Notes: generated by a model not told the origin, from the sequence alone. A stretch of DNA of 64,000 nt from Euclidia mi (GCA_944739405.2 OX123196.2:54660196-54724195), one strand, 5' to 3'; positions 11,816 to 24,302 are shown, numbered from the stretch's first letter. Numbers and translations: made by a program.

Positions 11816-13990
11816 TTTAATATTATGCCTGTGCGATAAATATTTATTTGGGCCATAAGCCACTTTTTAATATTTCAATTTGTGTAGAAAGTGATTAATT
11901 TTGTTATTTTTTATATATATTTGATGAGAAATCAGACTAGAGCAGCGATAACTCAGTGGAGAGACCAATAGGGTCTCGAGTTCAAATGCAGGGCGAATAG
12001 GTACTGAGTTTTCGAATTTATGTGTGAATAAAATGGTAAATAGGATGCTTGCTCCGTTGAAGATAAACTCTCGATACTTACTATCAAGAAGATCTATGGA
12101 GAAGTTACATTAAAATATCATAAAACGGGTGCAAACTTTAAAATACTCTCACTTATCTCTTTGGAGATTGGCCGACAATCTCTCTGCAAAGATGTATTTT
12201 GCAAATTTGATGCGACTGGAAATATAAGCCTGAGATTCCAGTCGTAAGTTATGGATGTAACCTATTGCTTAGACTTGAAGCAAAAGTGAGTAGACATCAA
12301 ATTTCAATAACATGCAAACATAGAAAGAGGAATTGATATTAATTTATATAGAAACTGATTTCCCACACTCGTAAGCCATTAACAGCCAAATGCTTACTAC
12401 ATAAACATAAATTGTTTCTAATGAAATTATCTCAGAACAACCAGAATTACACACAAATGACTTAATGATGCCTCTTTATTGCCGAATGCTCATATTCTGA
12501 AGCGATACAGAATATGTGAAACAAATCTTTAGAACGTGCACTAGGGCAGGTTTTATAAGTAGGGTGAGTATAAATTTTGTGTTTAATAGATATCTAATTT
12601 AGATTATCGGCAGTATATAATTACACATTATTGTATTATTAAGTTCTTGTATTTTTATACCAATTATGGAGAAGTGATATTATAACAAACTGTTTTTTTA
12701 TAGAAGGCCTATTTAGTGACAAACTAGAAGGTAACAGTTTGTTCTAAAAACAAATTAACGAACGTGATAGTGGCCAATTAATAAAAAAACTGATTAAACA
12801 AAATCACTACACAAGTGCCAGATATTGTATCAACATTGCCTTTGTAAGGTTATAAATTTGTAGGCGTGTACTTACATTTTTATTGGTTTATCCCTGGCTT
12901 CTGAGATGTAAACAGCCTTTTCACGACTGCAGGTGTCGACGAAGATTATAGCAAAACTCAAATATTCAAGAGGCAAGACTATATTTCATGAAATACAATA
13001 AAATTATAAGAACTTCATACGTCCGCACGCTTCACGAGTTCGGTTCCAATATTCAAATTTTCTATTTTCTTTTAAAAATGACGCGCGCCACCAAGCAGCC
13101 ACTAATGAGGTTAGTTAATAGAATTCAATTAAAAAGGTTATACTTAGGATAATTATTGGAAAACCTTACACTTTATTGAACATTTTTAAATGATCAGTAG
13201 ATATTATTAGTATTACTAGACACACGTTACCCGCGCAGCTTCACCCGCGTGGGAGTTGGTTGTTCTTGGTTAAAAGTCCATGACACTTTTCAGCCTTTTA
13301 ACTTTCACCAGATACAAAATATTTGGTATACAATAACATCACTCTAATGTGACGAGTAAAATGACAAACAAAAAACAAACTAATACAGTTTCGCATTTAT
13401 TGATTTATTTTAGTAAGAATTTCGTTGCCGGCTTCCTGGTTAAAGTATCCCAGGAAATCCATTATTTATACGGAACTTACTTCCAAGCGATCAAGCGATC
13501 GCTACCACCGAGAAAGCGTAAAGAGTGGAATCGAAATTGAAATTTCTGTAGACAAAATGTCTTTGTGCAGTAGTGGTGATGTCGAGCAATGATTACTGTT
13601 GTTACTGCCGTTTATTTTAGTTATTACTGGTTTCCACTTATTATAGGGAAGGCTAGCAGATTTGAAGTTTAATAGTTTGAATTTCACATAATTAGGCGGT
13701 GGGGTACGCTTTTCGTATACAACTTGTTTTTAAGATTTGGAAATTTATGTTTTTATACTTTGCTTATAAGTTCTAAGCCTTTGGCTTCTAAGCGTGATGC
13801 TTTATAGCTTACATATATAAAAAATACAAAGTTATAGCATCTATTGGTCCAACAGTTAGTTCCTGATATTAGTCGATTCTTTAGTAGTTGATTCTTTCAA
13901 AGTATGGTTTTAAGTAATTAATTCAGGAAAAAAGTATAAAGTAGGTACGTGTCCATACGTTCTTTTATTGTTAAAGCCACCGGATGAAGG
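11816..13990. other. Mostly blank; weak tRNA-like stretch near 11940-12000
   Basis: AT-rich. Around 11940-12000 a GCGATAACTCAGTGG stretch and a gagttcaaatgc stretch loosely resemble A and B boxes, as in a decayed tRNA-derived SINE head, but the match is too weak to call. Nothing else recognised; the 63-codon frame at 13349 has no motif. Confidence 0.4.
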
Positions 13991-13993
13991 TAT

Positions 13994-14040
13994 AGATAAT
14001 GGATAAACATACACATATATATATATATATATATATGTTT
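13994..14040 (-). mobile_element. SINE family 1 tail with (AT)n
   Basis: ataatggataaacatacac followed by about 13 AT dinucleotides matches the 3' end of the family 1 SINE at 43088-43130. It abuts the 3' end of the LINE coding region, which stops abruptly here. Confidence 0.5.
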
Positions 14041-14052
14041 ATTCATTTTCAT

Positions 14053-16430
14053 AACAAGAAGTCTTGCACTTGGACCCCATAGCCCCAACGTTTCCACCCC
14101 AAACGGCTCAAATACGTAAACCCCTACTAGGTTTGCGTATCTGCGCCGTTTGAAGGTCTCCGCTATAGCAGCAGAAGCGCCCGCACAACCCGCTGTGCCA
14201 GGAAGATGAGATTGCGCAAGGGTATCGACACACGTTGCGTCCCACACCAAAAGCCTACCCAACTTTCATGGGAGAAAAGACATACCATCTGGTCTTTTGC
14301 CATCGTCACGTGCCAGCCCCTGAGGTTCAAGTTGGGCTGGCACGCCAGCGGTGACAAGAGCCCGGCGAAGTATGTCATTGAGATTGCCGTGTCGTGATAT
14401 ACGACCTGCGCTCCTGCTGCATGATAAGCCTTGGTGACCATGGCTGTCGACAGCCTCCTCACAGTGACAGCGATGCGGAGAAACACATGACGCACCCAAA
14501 CGGAGGCAAGCAGCGATGCGGAAAGTCGTATCGTCCAACATGGTACCTATGTTGGACGATGGCAGTGCCTGAAGCCAGAGACCCGATACCCATTCTCCCA
14601 CAGCCAGCAAACGGGCACGCTCTGCAGTATTGGACGATGTACTTAGGAGATTTTCTCATACTGCGCTGCAAAGCGGCCCGTCCCACTGCCTCTGAGAGGA
14701 TAAGTCTCGGGGTAACTCGGTGTTTGGACAAGCCATTCTCCAAGCATTCACGGCATCGATCACACATGGCACCCCAGAATCGACCAGTGTAGGTGCTAAG
14801 TTTTTCCTGGTCAATTCTGCAGTTCCGTGGACCGAGGACAGGAATGCTGGTAAGCTCACATCGGAAATTTTGCGAACGCCGAGGCCGCCCAGGCGTACAG
14901 GTTAGGACGCCTGTAGCCACACTCGGTCGTTCAAGGCCACATTTAGAATTTTGCTTAAGGTATTTTTTATAATATTGTCAATTTGAAAGAGTGATGATGG
15001 GTTTTTCCAAAATGGTGTAGATCGAATAGCATGTGTAAATTTAGGCACAAAAAGACAATATCTAATAATAGTGAAAGCGGAGTGAATATTAATTTTGAGT
15101 AGTCTATCTGAAATTTCACTAAAATTTTGAATATTTTAATGTAAACATTAATCGGAACCTTCGTCTAAAATTTTATTGGGGACCCAAGGAGGCGAAGAGA
15201 ACTTTTTTCGATGTGGGTAATATTCAGCGCCAGATTTTGGAATTTTGACAGTATGGCAGATTTGTCTACGCTGTTGTTAATAAAAATTTCACATTTGCTT
15301 GGGTTGAGTCTAAACCGATTAACAAGAATTTTGATTTCAGGAGTGCTAGATCTTCATAAACTGTCTCAACCCGCCCTCCGAGGGTTCCATCGTCCAGGTA
15401 CCAAACATTAAATTTTTAATTTAACTGGTTGATGATTGGATGAATGGCTAAACTGAATATTAGTGGTCCAAGAGGGTCACCTTGTTGGCAGCCAACAGCT
15501 GATTCCAAAAGATTTTCTTTATATATTAATTTAGAGGGGTGTCTGTTACACTGCCAAATAAAGTTATAAATTTTGGGTGTTTCTAATTTAACTTGTGTCA
15601 ACAAGGTGTCCCTGTTCACCGAGTTAAAGGCATTTTTCAAATCAACCTTCAGGATAACCTCACCTCCATTACAGCCAAGGTACGTAGACAGGGCATGTAT
15701 GGCAGCCTCGCAGCCCCCCTTAGAACCGAAGCCAAGCTGCAGGGGCTGAAATTTACTTGCCAAAGTAGATTTATAATGTCGGCAGCATATCTTGGCTGCC
15801 ATACGCCTGTATGCACTCCCAACGGCAATGGGACGAATGCCACCGTCTCACTTCTGTAAAGCACATAGATTAGCGCCATATAAAATATCGACGATGGCAT
15901 TGTTCACATTGCCGGAGAGAATGAGGTTGATTAAGGCCGTAAGCTCCCTCAAAAGCGTGTCGACGGTTGAACACACAAGTCACAGTCCCTCCGCGACCAC
16001 AACCGTTGCAAGCCGGTAGAAACCTAGAGAATAACAGAGGTATTTATGCCTTTAAATAAGTAAATTATCGCGAGTAAGACCCGCTAAATAATATTGTATG
16101 ATGAACACACAAGATCCTTCAGATGTTGTGGTGTCAAGCCGTCGAGACCACCAGCGGAGCCACTTTGGAAGGAGCAAACGGCACCAACCACATCCTTGGC
16201 TGTAATGCTGAGAAAATCAGAATCCATGTTAGGTGGATCAGGGAAAAAGTGGTTATCCCCTGGCGCTGGATGCTTGCTCTGCAGACTTGCGAGTGTGTCG
16301 GCAGAGCAAGACGCCACCACATCGCTACTAAATAAGAGCTTGGACGCTCCCCTAATATCACCCTCCCTTAGTTTTGTTTCTACGTGGTGGTAGATAGAAT
16401 TATTACGGTATATTTTAGATGAATTGTAGT
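14053..16430 (-). pseudogene. LINE pol with RT and restriction-like endonuclease (broken)
   Basis: Minus-strand non-LTR retrotransposon. Order of motifs 5' to 3': an N-terminal RT stretch with SAGGLDGLTPQHL (about 16120-16165), then GFGSKGGCEAAIHAL and VDLKNAFNSVNRDTLL, GCQQGDPLGPL (near 15490), the catalytic YLDD (15389-15400), a thumb with SLRLLGSP (about 15180), LPVRLGGLGV-type residues near 14880, a Cys/His cluster (CHCEEAVDSHGHQGLSC, about 14445-14500), and RPDG followed by LVWDATCVDT (about 14226-14290), as expected for a PD-(D/E)xK endonuclease placed after the RT. That order is characteristic of the R2/R4-type group; clade is tentative. Breaks: TGA at 15848-15850, TAA at 15416-15418, shifts near 15350 and 14262, the insertion at 15980-16101, and a missing 3' end. 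Confidence 0.75.
15980..16101 (+). mobile_element. 122-bp Penelope-type 3' end inserted in the LINE
   Basis: TGAACACACAAG occurs on both sides (15968-15979 and 16102-16113), a 12-bp target duplication that exactly splits the LINE reading. The inserted piece shares cgcgaccac, a gta(a/g)a..cgg stretch, tatttat.cct, gcgagtaagacc and a TTGTATGA end with 28124-28232 and with the 3' end of the Penelope-like element at 25671-27173 read on the minus strand. Confidence 0.75.
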
Positions 16431-16434
16431 TTAA

Positions 16435-17527
16435 CCGCTTGACCGCGCACAAGTGACTATTCTCCCTTTTTCGAAATGCCGTAGACCGCGCACAAGTGAC
16501 TATTTTCCCTTTTTGGTTACAGCGCTATACTCGGTCTAAATTTACTGTTTCTTTCTATTACGTAATGTTTTAAATTATTTTTCTCTGTTCTATTCAAATC
16601 ATTGAACATTTCTTCATGCTAAAAATACGAAGCGAGTCTTAAAATCGTTAACCCGGAACGAAAAAATAATGTCAAATGCCACTCTTTGTTTCGCGCGCTC
16701 CGTGATTACGTGCTTATCGTATGCGTGTAATTAAATATTTTTATACTATGATACATGTTTTATTTTATTTAATTCAGTGTAGATAGAATCCCTCTACAGT
16801 TAAAACTCATAAAATATGTATGTCATCGATTTACTTTTTAAAATAATCCTGTTTAAAATACACAAAGGGTTTTTTTCAACGATAGTCAATGTTCGCTGCT
16901 AAGTAATTACGTGCTTATCGTATGCATGTAATTAAATATTTTTATACTATGATACATATTTTTTTTTATTTAATTCGGTGTAGATAGAATCCCTCTACAG
17001 TTAAAACTCATAAAATATGTATGTCATCGATTTACTTTTTAAAATAATCCTGTTTAAAATACACAAAGTGTTTTTTTTCAACGATAGTCAATGTTCGCTG
17101 CTAAGTAATTACGTGCTTATTGTATGCGTGTAATTAAATATTTTTATACTATGATACATGTTTTATTTTATTTAATTCGGTGTAGATAGAATCCCTCTAC
17201 AGTTAAAACTCATAAAATATGTATGTCATCGATTTACTTTTTAAAATAATCCTGTTTAAAATACACGAAGTGATTTTTTCAACGATAGTCAATGTTCGCT
17301 GCTAAGTATAATAGATTAGAAAGTAAATATCAACAAAGAATTCATACTACTTGAGAGAATCATTTATAAGGTTGAAGAAAAACATCACTTCAACTTACTC
17401 ATGTTACCGACTTATCAACAATAAATGTTTATGTTAGTGCGCCCATCTGGCGAGCGGCGGCGCGACATTTTGTTTAGAACGTGAGCGGTCAAGTGAATTC
17501 AGCGAATTGGCGCTAGCGGTCAAGCGG
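16435..17527. mobile_element. TTAA-flanked inverted-repeat element with tandem core
   Basis: Ends CCGCTTGACCGC (16435-16446) and its exact inverse GCGGTCAAGCGG (17516-17527) are flanked by TTAA on both sides (16431-16434 and 17528-17531). TTAA duplication is the hallmark of piggyBac-type transposition, so this is probably a non-autonomous piggyBac-like element, although the terminal bases are not the classical CCC form. No transposase frame is present. Near the left end a 32-bp phrase (gaccgcgcacaagtgactatt...) occurs twice, at 16441 and 16484. It lies inside or at the 5' edge of the older minus-strand LINE. Confidence 0.7.
16705..17308 (+). repeat. Three tandem copies of a 201-bp unit
   Basis: Units start ATTACGTGCTTAT at 16705, 16906 and 17108 and end ..TTCGCTGCTAAGTA. 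They differ by only a few substitutions and single-base length changes in a T run. The array forms the core of the TTAA element. Confidence 0.9.
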
Positions 17528-17639
17528 TTAATTTGGATGCCGAAAAGGTAAAATTTTCCTTAATTTTTACTGTAAAATTTTTTTTAGTTAGCCGGTCTTC
17601 TTGTGCGTGTAGTATTCATATATACTTTTTTTTTTTAAA

Positions 17640-17907
17640 TACATACATACATACATACATATCGTCACGCCTTTTATCCCCGAAGGGGTAGGCAGAGGTG
17701 TACTTCTACACCCACTTTTCGCCAGATATACTTTAGTCCCACGTAATAAGGGGCGAGCCTATTGCCGTACCGGGCACATTTCCAGTCTCCGTGCTGCTAC
17801 TAAGAATTTCGTGACAGAAAAACCCAATAACACTGCCCGACCCAGGAATCGAACCCGAGACCTCCCCGATCCCACGCGCAAATTTATGCCGCGAGACCAA
17901 CGAGGCA
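17640..17907 (-). mobile_element. tRNA-derived SINE, family 2 (near complete, minus)
   Basis: Read on the minus strand: tRNA-like head with TGGTCTCGCGGCATAA (A-box region) and CGGGTTCGATTCC (B box, about 17848), then a body containing TGCCCGGTACGGCAATAGGC, CTGCCTACCCCTTCGGGG and a (TATG)n tail. Partial copies at 36650-36775 and 54479-54600 share the body and tail. Confidence 0.75.
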
Positions 17908-17924
17908 GTCGTATAGGGTTTGAT

Positions 17925-18052
17925 GTCGAGTTTTCCGTCTCTACGCAAAGATGGTATTTGCATCGTGTTATCCCTTAGTCGCCTCTTACGACACCCACGG
18001 GAAGATAGGGGGTGGTGACATTTGTATTCTATGCCGTCAACCACACGGCAGC
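17925..18052 (-). repeat. LINE 3'UTR-type repeat, family U (minus)
   Basis: On the minus strand it reads CTGCCGTGTGG, ATGTCACCACCCC and GTGGGTGTCGTAAGAGGCGA, matching 62580-62660 on the plus strand. It directly abuts the family 2 SINE head. Confidence 0.65.
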
Positions 18053-18056
18053 ATTT

Positions 18057-18125
18057 TTTAAATACATGCATATTATACATAGAAACACCCAGACCAAGAC
18101 AAACATCCATTCTGTTTATCGTTCT
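18057..18125 (-). mobile_element. SINE family 1 body fragment
   Basis: CATAGAAACACCCAG followed by gacaaacatcca is the reverse of the family 1 body; the tRNA-like head is missing. Confidence 0.6.
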
Positions 18126-18186
18126 TTGTACACCCGCATAAAATAAACACACGAAATTATATCACAGCCGCTATGAGTAGCGGCAG

Positions 18187-18212
18187 TTCGTCGGAGGTGA
18201 GCCTCCGACGAA
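18187..18212. repeat. Perfect 11-bp stem hairpin
   Basis: TTCGTCGGAGG and CCTCCGACGAA flank a 4-base loop TGAG, in otherwise AT-rich sequence. Confidence 0.8.
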
Positions 18213-21200
18213 GTAATTTATATAATTAAATTATTCAAAGCTAATTATCGGAGTTTGATCAAGTTCATTAAGTTCGTCGCTTTAATCAAGTCGCTATCCT
18301 CCTCTGTATCTGATAAAAAAGGTTTATTGGTTTTATTCATTTTCTATAGAGTCTGTCTGGACATGTTTATAAACGAAGGGTGGCATAAATATTCTTTGCT
18401 AGATGGCGTGGTGGTACAAATTGTGGCCTAGACGTTTTATGCTGAATAGGATAGATAGATAGGGCTAGGTTTTAGCTCAAGGTAAGGCTTTATGCCTTAG
18501 TCAGGTAAATTTTTCTTAAAAGCTACAAAAAATAACTGAGTCATCATATAATACGCCGTATTGTATCATTATTCAAGGACCGTCGGGACGAAATACAAAT
18601 ATTTCTTAGCTTGAAAAGCATAATTATTTCATATAAATTGTATAGAATAGACATGCTTAATAATTTTTTGTTAGTTGCCATGATTTACTGATATTTTGTG
18701 AACAAGTACATATGTGCGCACTGAGATGTTTTTTTATATTGTAGAAGCATAAACGTAGAGCAGAGCCATCTAGATGACTAAATGATAACTAAACCCAGAA
18801 GTTAATATTATTTTAATGTAATTTTAACTAAATAACCAGTAAAATATTAATTGCATTTGCTTGTAATTAATATTAAATAAATTGTGTTATATTTCTGTAT
18901 TTACATATATTTATTGACGCAGTATTGGTTTATATTGTTTTAAATAGTTTTGTTAGCTTTCTCGCCCGCCCTCATATTTTGGTAATTTTAGAACTAATTA
19001 AATTTGTCAAAAAAATATTTACCTATTGTTTCTTAATTATAAAGATTAATTGAAAGTTAATACATATGATAATTTAAATATTGTAATTAAATGTAACATT
19101 TTGATACCTAGTAAGTTGACGCGGGCGGCGCGGCGTCCGCGGGTGGACATGACACTTTTCATCGGACTTTTGTATCATGAGGTTCATTTCGAGAATATAC
19201 ATTGCAGTTATCAGTGAATTTGTCTAGTTTCATTTATGGATCCTCTGGGGGTGTCCTGACGATAGTGCCACGGCGCCGAAATACACTACACTAGTATTTA
19301 TGGCAATATTTATCCAAGAGATTTTCTTTCGGTTTTTTAAATACTGGAAGGATTTAACAATTACACATCCTATCTGCCCATGTGAAGGTGCTATTTATTT
19401 TTAAATCGAATGAAGTGGTCGGATCACCGCAGACCGCTGTTCGCAATAACTACGAGTGGTTTTGTGATTTAAATAAAAGGTTTACGAAATTTCTATTACC
19501 ATTGGAGTTTTTTTATATATGAATTCAGATTAGGACATTCTTGATATATTATTATAGCAGCCAATTGTGCGAAGACGCAGTTCATATTCGTCTGGAAGAC
19601 TTAAATACTTATAACCGAAGCGCTGATAACAAAAACTTTGTGTTAACATTGTGGCATGAATTTCACCCAGGTTCTTCTCACAGCCGTACCTGTGGCCGTA
19701 CCATCCCAAAATTGGTTGTAAAAAATTGCCTAAATGAATGGACATGAATAAATGAATTTGATAACTTTAAATGCATATCACTCTCAAACTACATGTGCAC
19801 CATAGATAGATATAGTAACTTACATAGATTCGGATTCTGTATAAGTAAAATGCAATTGTAGAATTACATAAATCCATTTTTTTCTGCAATGTAAAATTCG
19901 CACACGTCATGTTTCCAATATAAGTTAGCATATTGAAGAGCTTAAGATATATTTCCTGGTATTCTAGAATACTTCATATGCTAGGAGACATACGTAGTCT
20001 TCGATTGCAGACGTGGGAGGTTGCAGATTATCTTCATATTGCGTCTGCATCAGCAATCGCAGCATGTTTCTGATACAGGCGATGTCGAATTTGTTACGGG
20101 ATTAACACGCTGTAAAGCCGCTTTGCAACGTTGAAAATTGAATGCTCAAGGTGAATATGAAAATGTGCAAGGTAAAACTTTTGAAAGAGAATTTATGTTA
20201 TGTTTTAAATGATTAAAAAAATAATAAAGGTAGTTTAAGATATGCGCGTCATATTTTTGCGTGAATAAAGTCAAAAAGTTTATTAAGTAAAACGAAGAAT
20301 GCGCGATGTTCTGTTACAAGTGAATGTTCAAGACTTTAATATGAAAGACGAAAAATGTATGGTAGTTAGGTATATAGTTTTATTTGTTCTTAAGTGCTGT
20401 AGGTGCTCTTTGGTCTAGAAACTTTAAAATAAAAGTAGTAAACAAGAGCTTTGAACTTTATTATTACTTGTAGTGTAAGTAAAAAATAAAGGGTAAGTAA
20501 GCTACATAATCATAATTTAGTTTTGTGTGGAAATGTACCTATTATATTTTGATCAGATTTTCATAGATCTGGAAATGTTAATAAAGTGAGAGAATGTTCA
20601 ACCTCAATTTCGTTAATATGAATAAATCATGAGTTATATAATTATGCACATATAAATACACTATTACAGAAAAATGCTACATCTAGTCTTATTGTTTCTA
20701 CTTTATTCTGATAATTCTTTGACATGCCTGTAGTAAATCACCAGCATAAAAAATACTTATTAAAATTTTCACTGAAGAAAGTAAAATGTACGAGCATTCA
20801 TATATTAAACATAGCAAACTACATATTTTCTTAGTAACACAGGTAGTTTGACCGACGTGAAACAGTTTTTATTGAGTTTAAACAATCCTTGACAGGACGG
20901 TATGTTGTAAGTTGAAGGCTTTACCAAACTTTTGTCTATAAAAAAAAAAACATAACCGAAAGTTTTCAAGGCAACGCCCCAAGGCTAACGTGAACAGTGT
21001 ATGTGGAGATGGCAGATAAAATATGAGAGTGATATTTTAGTACTGCCTGTATAAATAAAGTACAGTCTGTATTTAAAATAATAGTGCCTGGATGACCGCC
21101 GTAGTAGCTTTGCTCGGTATTTTTTTTGTAAATCGTGTTTTCTAGAAATAAATCCTTCCATATCTCTCTACGTACAACATTTCATGAAAATCATTGGAGC

Positions 21201-22550
21201 CGTTTCCAAGATTCAGATTAAGAGTAAGATAGACAGATATTGTTCGAATGACGTAGTTGCTTAAGATAACGTTTACTTTCGCACTATGACGTGTCATGAG
21301 TCTGCTCACTGGACACTAAAATAAGTAAAACTGTTATAAGCAAAAATATATTTTGTTCAATTACTAGTCTTATTCTATGATTAAGCCAATGCCACTTGAA
21401 AATTAACAAGTACTTATTTGCAGAAATCTGACTATGGAAACAAATGTTTCTAACTTTAATTCCTGACATTTCTACATAAACATCTTTTACACGTAGTACA
21501 AAAAGACCACAAAGTTACAAGCCGATCATAACCTACGTATATTACAAACGTCTTAGAACAAAAACCGTTGCTAATGTGTGTTGTCGCAACTTATACATGT
21601 ACAGCACCAAAGCCTCTTACAAGTTCGACTGGTAAGAGAAGCATTAACGCCCCGATTTGCCCCTTTTATCTCGTAAAAAGGGGTCACAGAAACATAAATT
21701 TAACTTTGTAGCATTTCCACTCGGATTCTTGTTATTTATCTTTCTATGCCTCTAAATAGGAAGCTTTATATGGTAGCATAAATTCTATAGCGTTTATTTT
21801 TTGCTTTTCTTTCGGTATTAATCCTATACATACTCGCGTTACTGTATAACCAAGATCGGTAGTGACTTTTGGAAAACACGGATTGTAAGAAACTCGTAAA
21901 GTTCAGTCAATAGTAAAACGGATGAAATATTAATTCCAAAATGAGTTGACATCTTGGTACCCAAATTATTTCGATTTGCTAAAGTTAATGTTATTACTAG
22001 TAATTAAGTTTCTTGGGTTTCTTGCCAGTTTATAAACAGCATATAATCAACTCACTGACAGATGTTTACTGGAGATATAAAAATATGATTATTTACTACT
22101 TTTGACCAATTGACACTTGAGTGATCTACGTATTGCGTTGTTATTTCCTTCACGCCTATTGAACATTATAAATAAATGAAATCAAAGGCGACTTTATACT
22201 TATTATATATTATACTCGTATAGGAATGAAGATAATTTTATGTACTATATCCATAATTCAAAGGACTTTGCTAGCGATTGTATTGCATTCTAGATCCTGG
22301 GTATCAAAGGAGGCAAAGTAACATAAGTAAGTTATTTGCCCAGTGTAGGAAATGTAAGTAAATATTGTCTAATACGGTCACCCGGACAATTACAATTATG
22401 ACACTAAAATCAACCGAGCATTTAAGAAATGGCGACACAGTTTAAGCTATGCTATGCGTTTTGCCAGCTAACCATTTCACTTTACAAAATTATTTATAAT
22501 ATTATGGTGAGTGAGAAAAGTAATTTGAATTTCAGACATAAGTGACTGCA
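18213..22550. other. Long stretch with no recognised feature
   Basis: AT-rich, with a small GC-rich patch at about 19118-19150. The short frames at 19530-19747 overlap on opposite strands and carry no family motif. I saw no repeat shared with other parts of the window. Confidence 0.5.
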
Positions 22551-22554
22551 TGAT

Positions 22555-22915
22555 TGGTTTAAGCGACCGCCTCGCCGCTTGTCATTGCGCCGAGAGTTCA
22601 GGGAAGAGGGTTTGATGCCCTCGCGAAACAACACTTTGTGTAATCAATGTTTTGTTTTTCGTGTGAGTGTGTGGCCAACTCTAGTTCGGAGTTTTCAGGC
22701 CGCCCGAAGGCCTGCGACATGGCCTAACGATTCTTATCCTGAGACAAGAACCGGGAACGACAGCTTTACGTGCCCTCCGAAGCACGGTAGCGCTCAGATG
22801 TAAATGCCACACTTGGTCACCCATCCAAGTGGCGACCTGTGCAAGCGTTGCTTGACTTTGTCGATCTGTTACAAACAGCAAGCCAAGTCTCGCTATGAGC
22901 GCTACATACAACTAT
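22555..22915 (+). mobile_element. SINE-like composite, family 3
   Basis: A decayed tRNA-like head (AAGCGACCGCCTCGCCGCT then a degenerate B box ggtttgatgccc) is followed by a second GC-rich block with TTACGTGCCCTCCGAAGCACGG and GTCACCCATCCAAGTGG. The second block has a decayed relative at 49285-49440. Overlapping short frames on both strands are incidental. Confidence 0.5.
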
Positions 22916-23202
22916 AAACTGTTGTTTATGAGTCTGGATGTTAATTGTATCCGCTGGTTGTATGTTGTAAAGTAGCTCCCGACACAGGATTTATTTGAAA
23001 GTTCTTTTATACGAATATATGTATTTGTAAAAATAACATGGCAGCTCGCTTGTACACAGAATCGACGGAACAGGATGGCATCAATATAACATTTATCTCG
23101 ACATATCGCTGGTACGCAGATGCAATATAGTGTGTGAGTCGGAATAAAAACGTAAATCGCTGGTGTGGGTGAACATGTTTTTGTTTACTTACCAAGTGAC
23201 TG

Positions 23203-23290
23203 TAGGTCCCGAAACCCGCTCTTCACGGAGAGGGCGCTACGCACCCCTGCCGAAACGTCAAGAAGTATATTACGTATTTTACCTTTTATT
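23203..23290 (+). repeat. Penelope-terminus-like motif
   Basis: GCCGAAACGTCAAGAAG followed by an AT-rich acgtattttac stretch. The AAACGTC core also ends segments at 24805-24860, 25745, 28150, 49185 and, inverted, 53264, some of which belong to clear Penelope-like elements. Confidence 0.4.
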
Positions 23291-23385
23291 TTCAAATAAT
23301 TATAATACATTACATTTATTTATTTATTTCTATACAAATATTTAATAATCATTAACATCATATCTTCGTCTTAGCGACATCCCGG

Positions 23386-24302
23386 TTGCATCCAATTAAT
23401 TTCAATAATTTTAATAATAATAAAATAATAATTAATTATGATGGACATACCTTATCGAATACAAATTGTGTAACATTTCTGGGAATTATAATAAATTCAA
23501 AATTTAATTGGATAGAACAAGTAGAAAAACTTTGTTACAAATTAAACGGTTTTTCATATGCACTTTACAAATTGGCAAAAGTAACGAACCAAAACATTGC
23601 ACGTACGCCCTATTTTGCATACGTAGAATCCGTCCTCAGATACGGGTTACTAATATGGGGCAACAGCTCTCACATACAGAAAGTGTTTGTGGCCCAAAAA
23701 CGGTACATCCGTTCGATTTGCGATATTGCCCCTGACGTATCATGTCGACCTTTCTTTAAAAGATTGCGAATACTCCCATTAGCTTGTCTTTACATACTAG
23801 GAATAGGTAAATTTATAAAACAAAATCCAGATTCGTTAAAATAGGCAAAAGATGTCACACGACGTGACAATATAAGAAATCCTAACAGGCTTGTTTTAAA
23901 TATGATACCCAGAAGTAGCCGGCTTCAAAACAATTCATACGCCATGAGTATTAAAATTAACAATAAATTACCAAATGTTGTAAAAATACTGCACACAAAT
24001 AAATTTATACCAGCGTTACGTAGGTGGTTCATGCAGAAAAACTTTTATTCTATTAAAGATTTTTTATCAAACAATTATGATTCGGTGTAATGAATACCTA
24101 ATTGATCTACTAATAAATATGTATATGATATTAATACTATTAAATGATTGTTACCTATACACTTCACATTGCATGTTCCTACATTTGCATGCTATTTAAA
24201 ATTGGCTAAACGGGCTTGCAGCTTTATATCATTATATTATCATGAAATCAACATCTGTAATGTACCCTGTTTACAGCAAATAAAGATATTCTATTCTATT
24301 CT
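23386..24302 (+). pseudogene. 3' end of a Jockey/CR1-like LINE
   Basis: One frame runs from 23386 to 24090 with a single in-frame TAG at 23842-23844. It covers the region after the RT catalytic core: CVTFLGIIINSKFNWIEQV, YVESVLRYGLLIWGNSS, KRYIRSICD and a C-terminal FYSIKDFLSNN, all typical of the end of Jockey/CR1-type ORF2. The fingers and YxDD palm are absent, so this copy is 5'-truncated. A short 3'UTR ends in aataaagat and the pentamer tail (ATTCT)n at 24284-24302, which marks the true 3' end of the insertion. Confidence 0.85.

Noticed and set aside
16705..17308. CRISPR-like or regulatory array
   Set aside because: Three contiguous 201-bp units without spacers in a eukaryotic transposon; a plain tandem repeat.
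19530..19747. Mirror frames of 68-71 codons on both strands
   Set aside because: Frames on both strands over the same bases, without motifs or supporting context.
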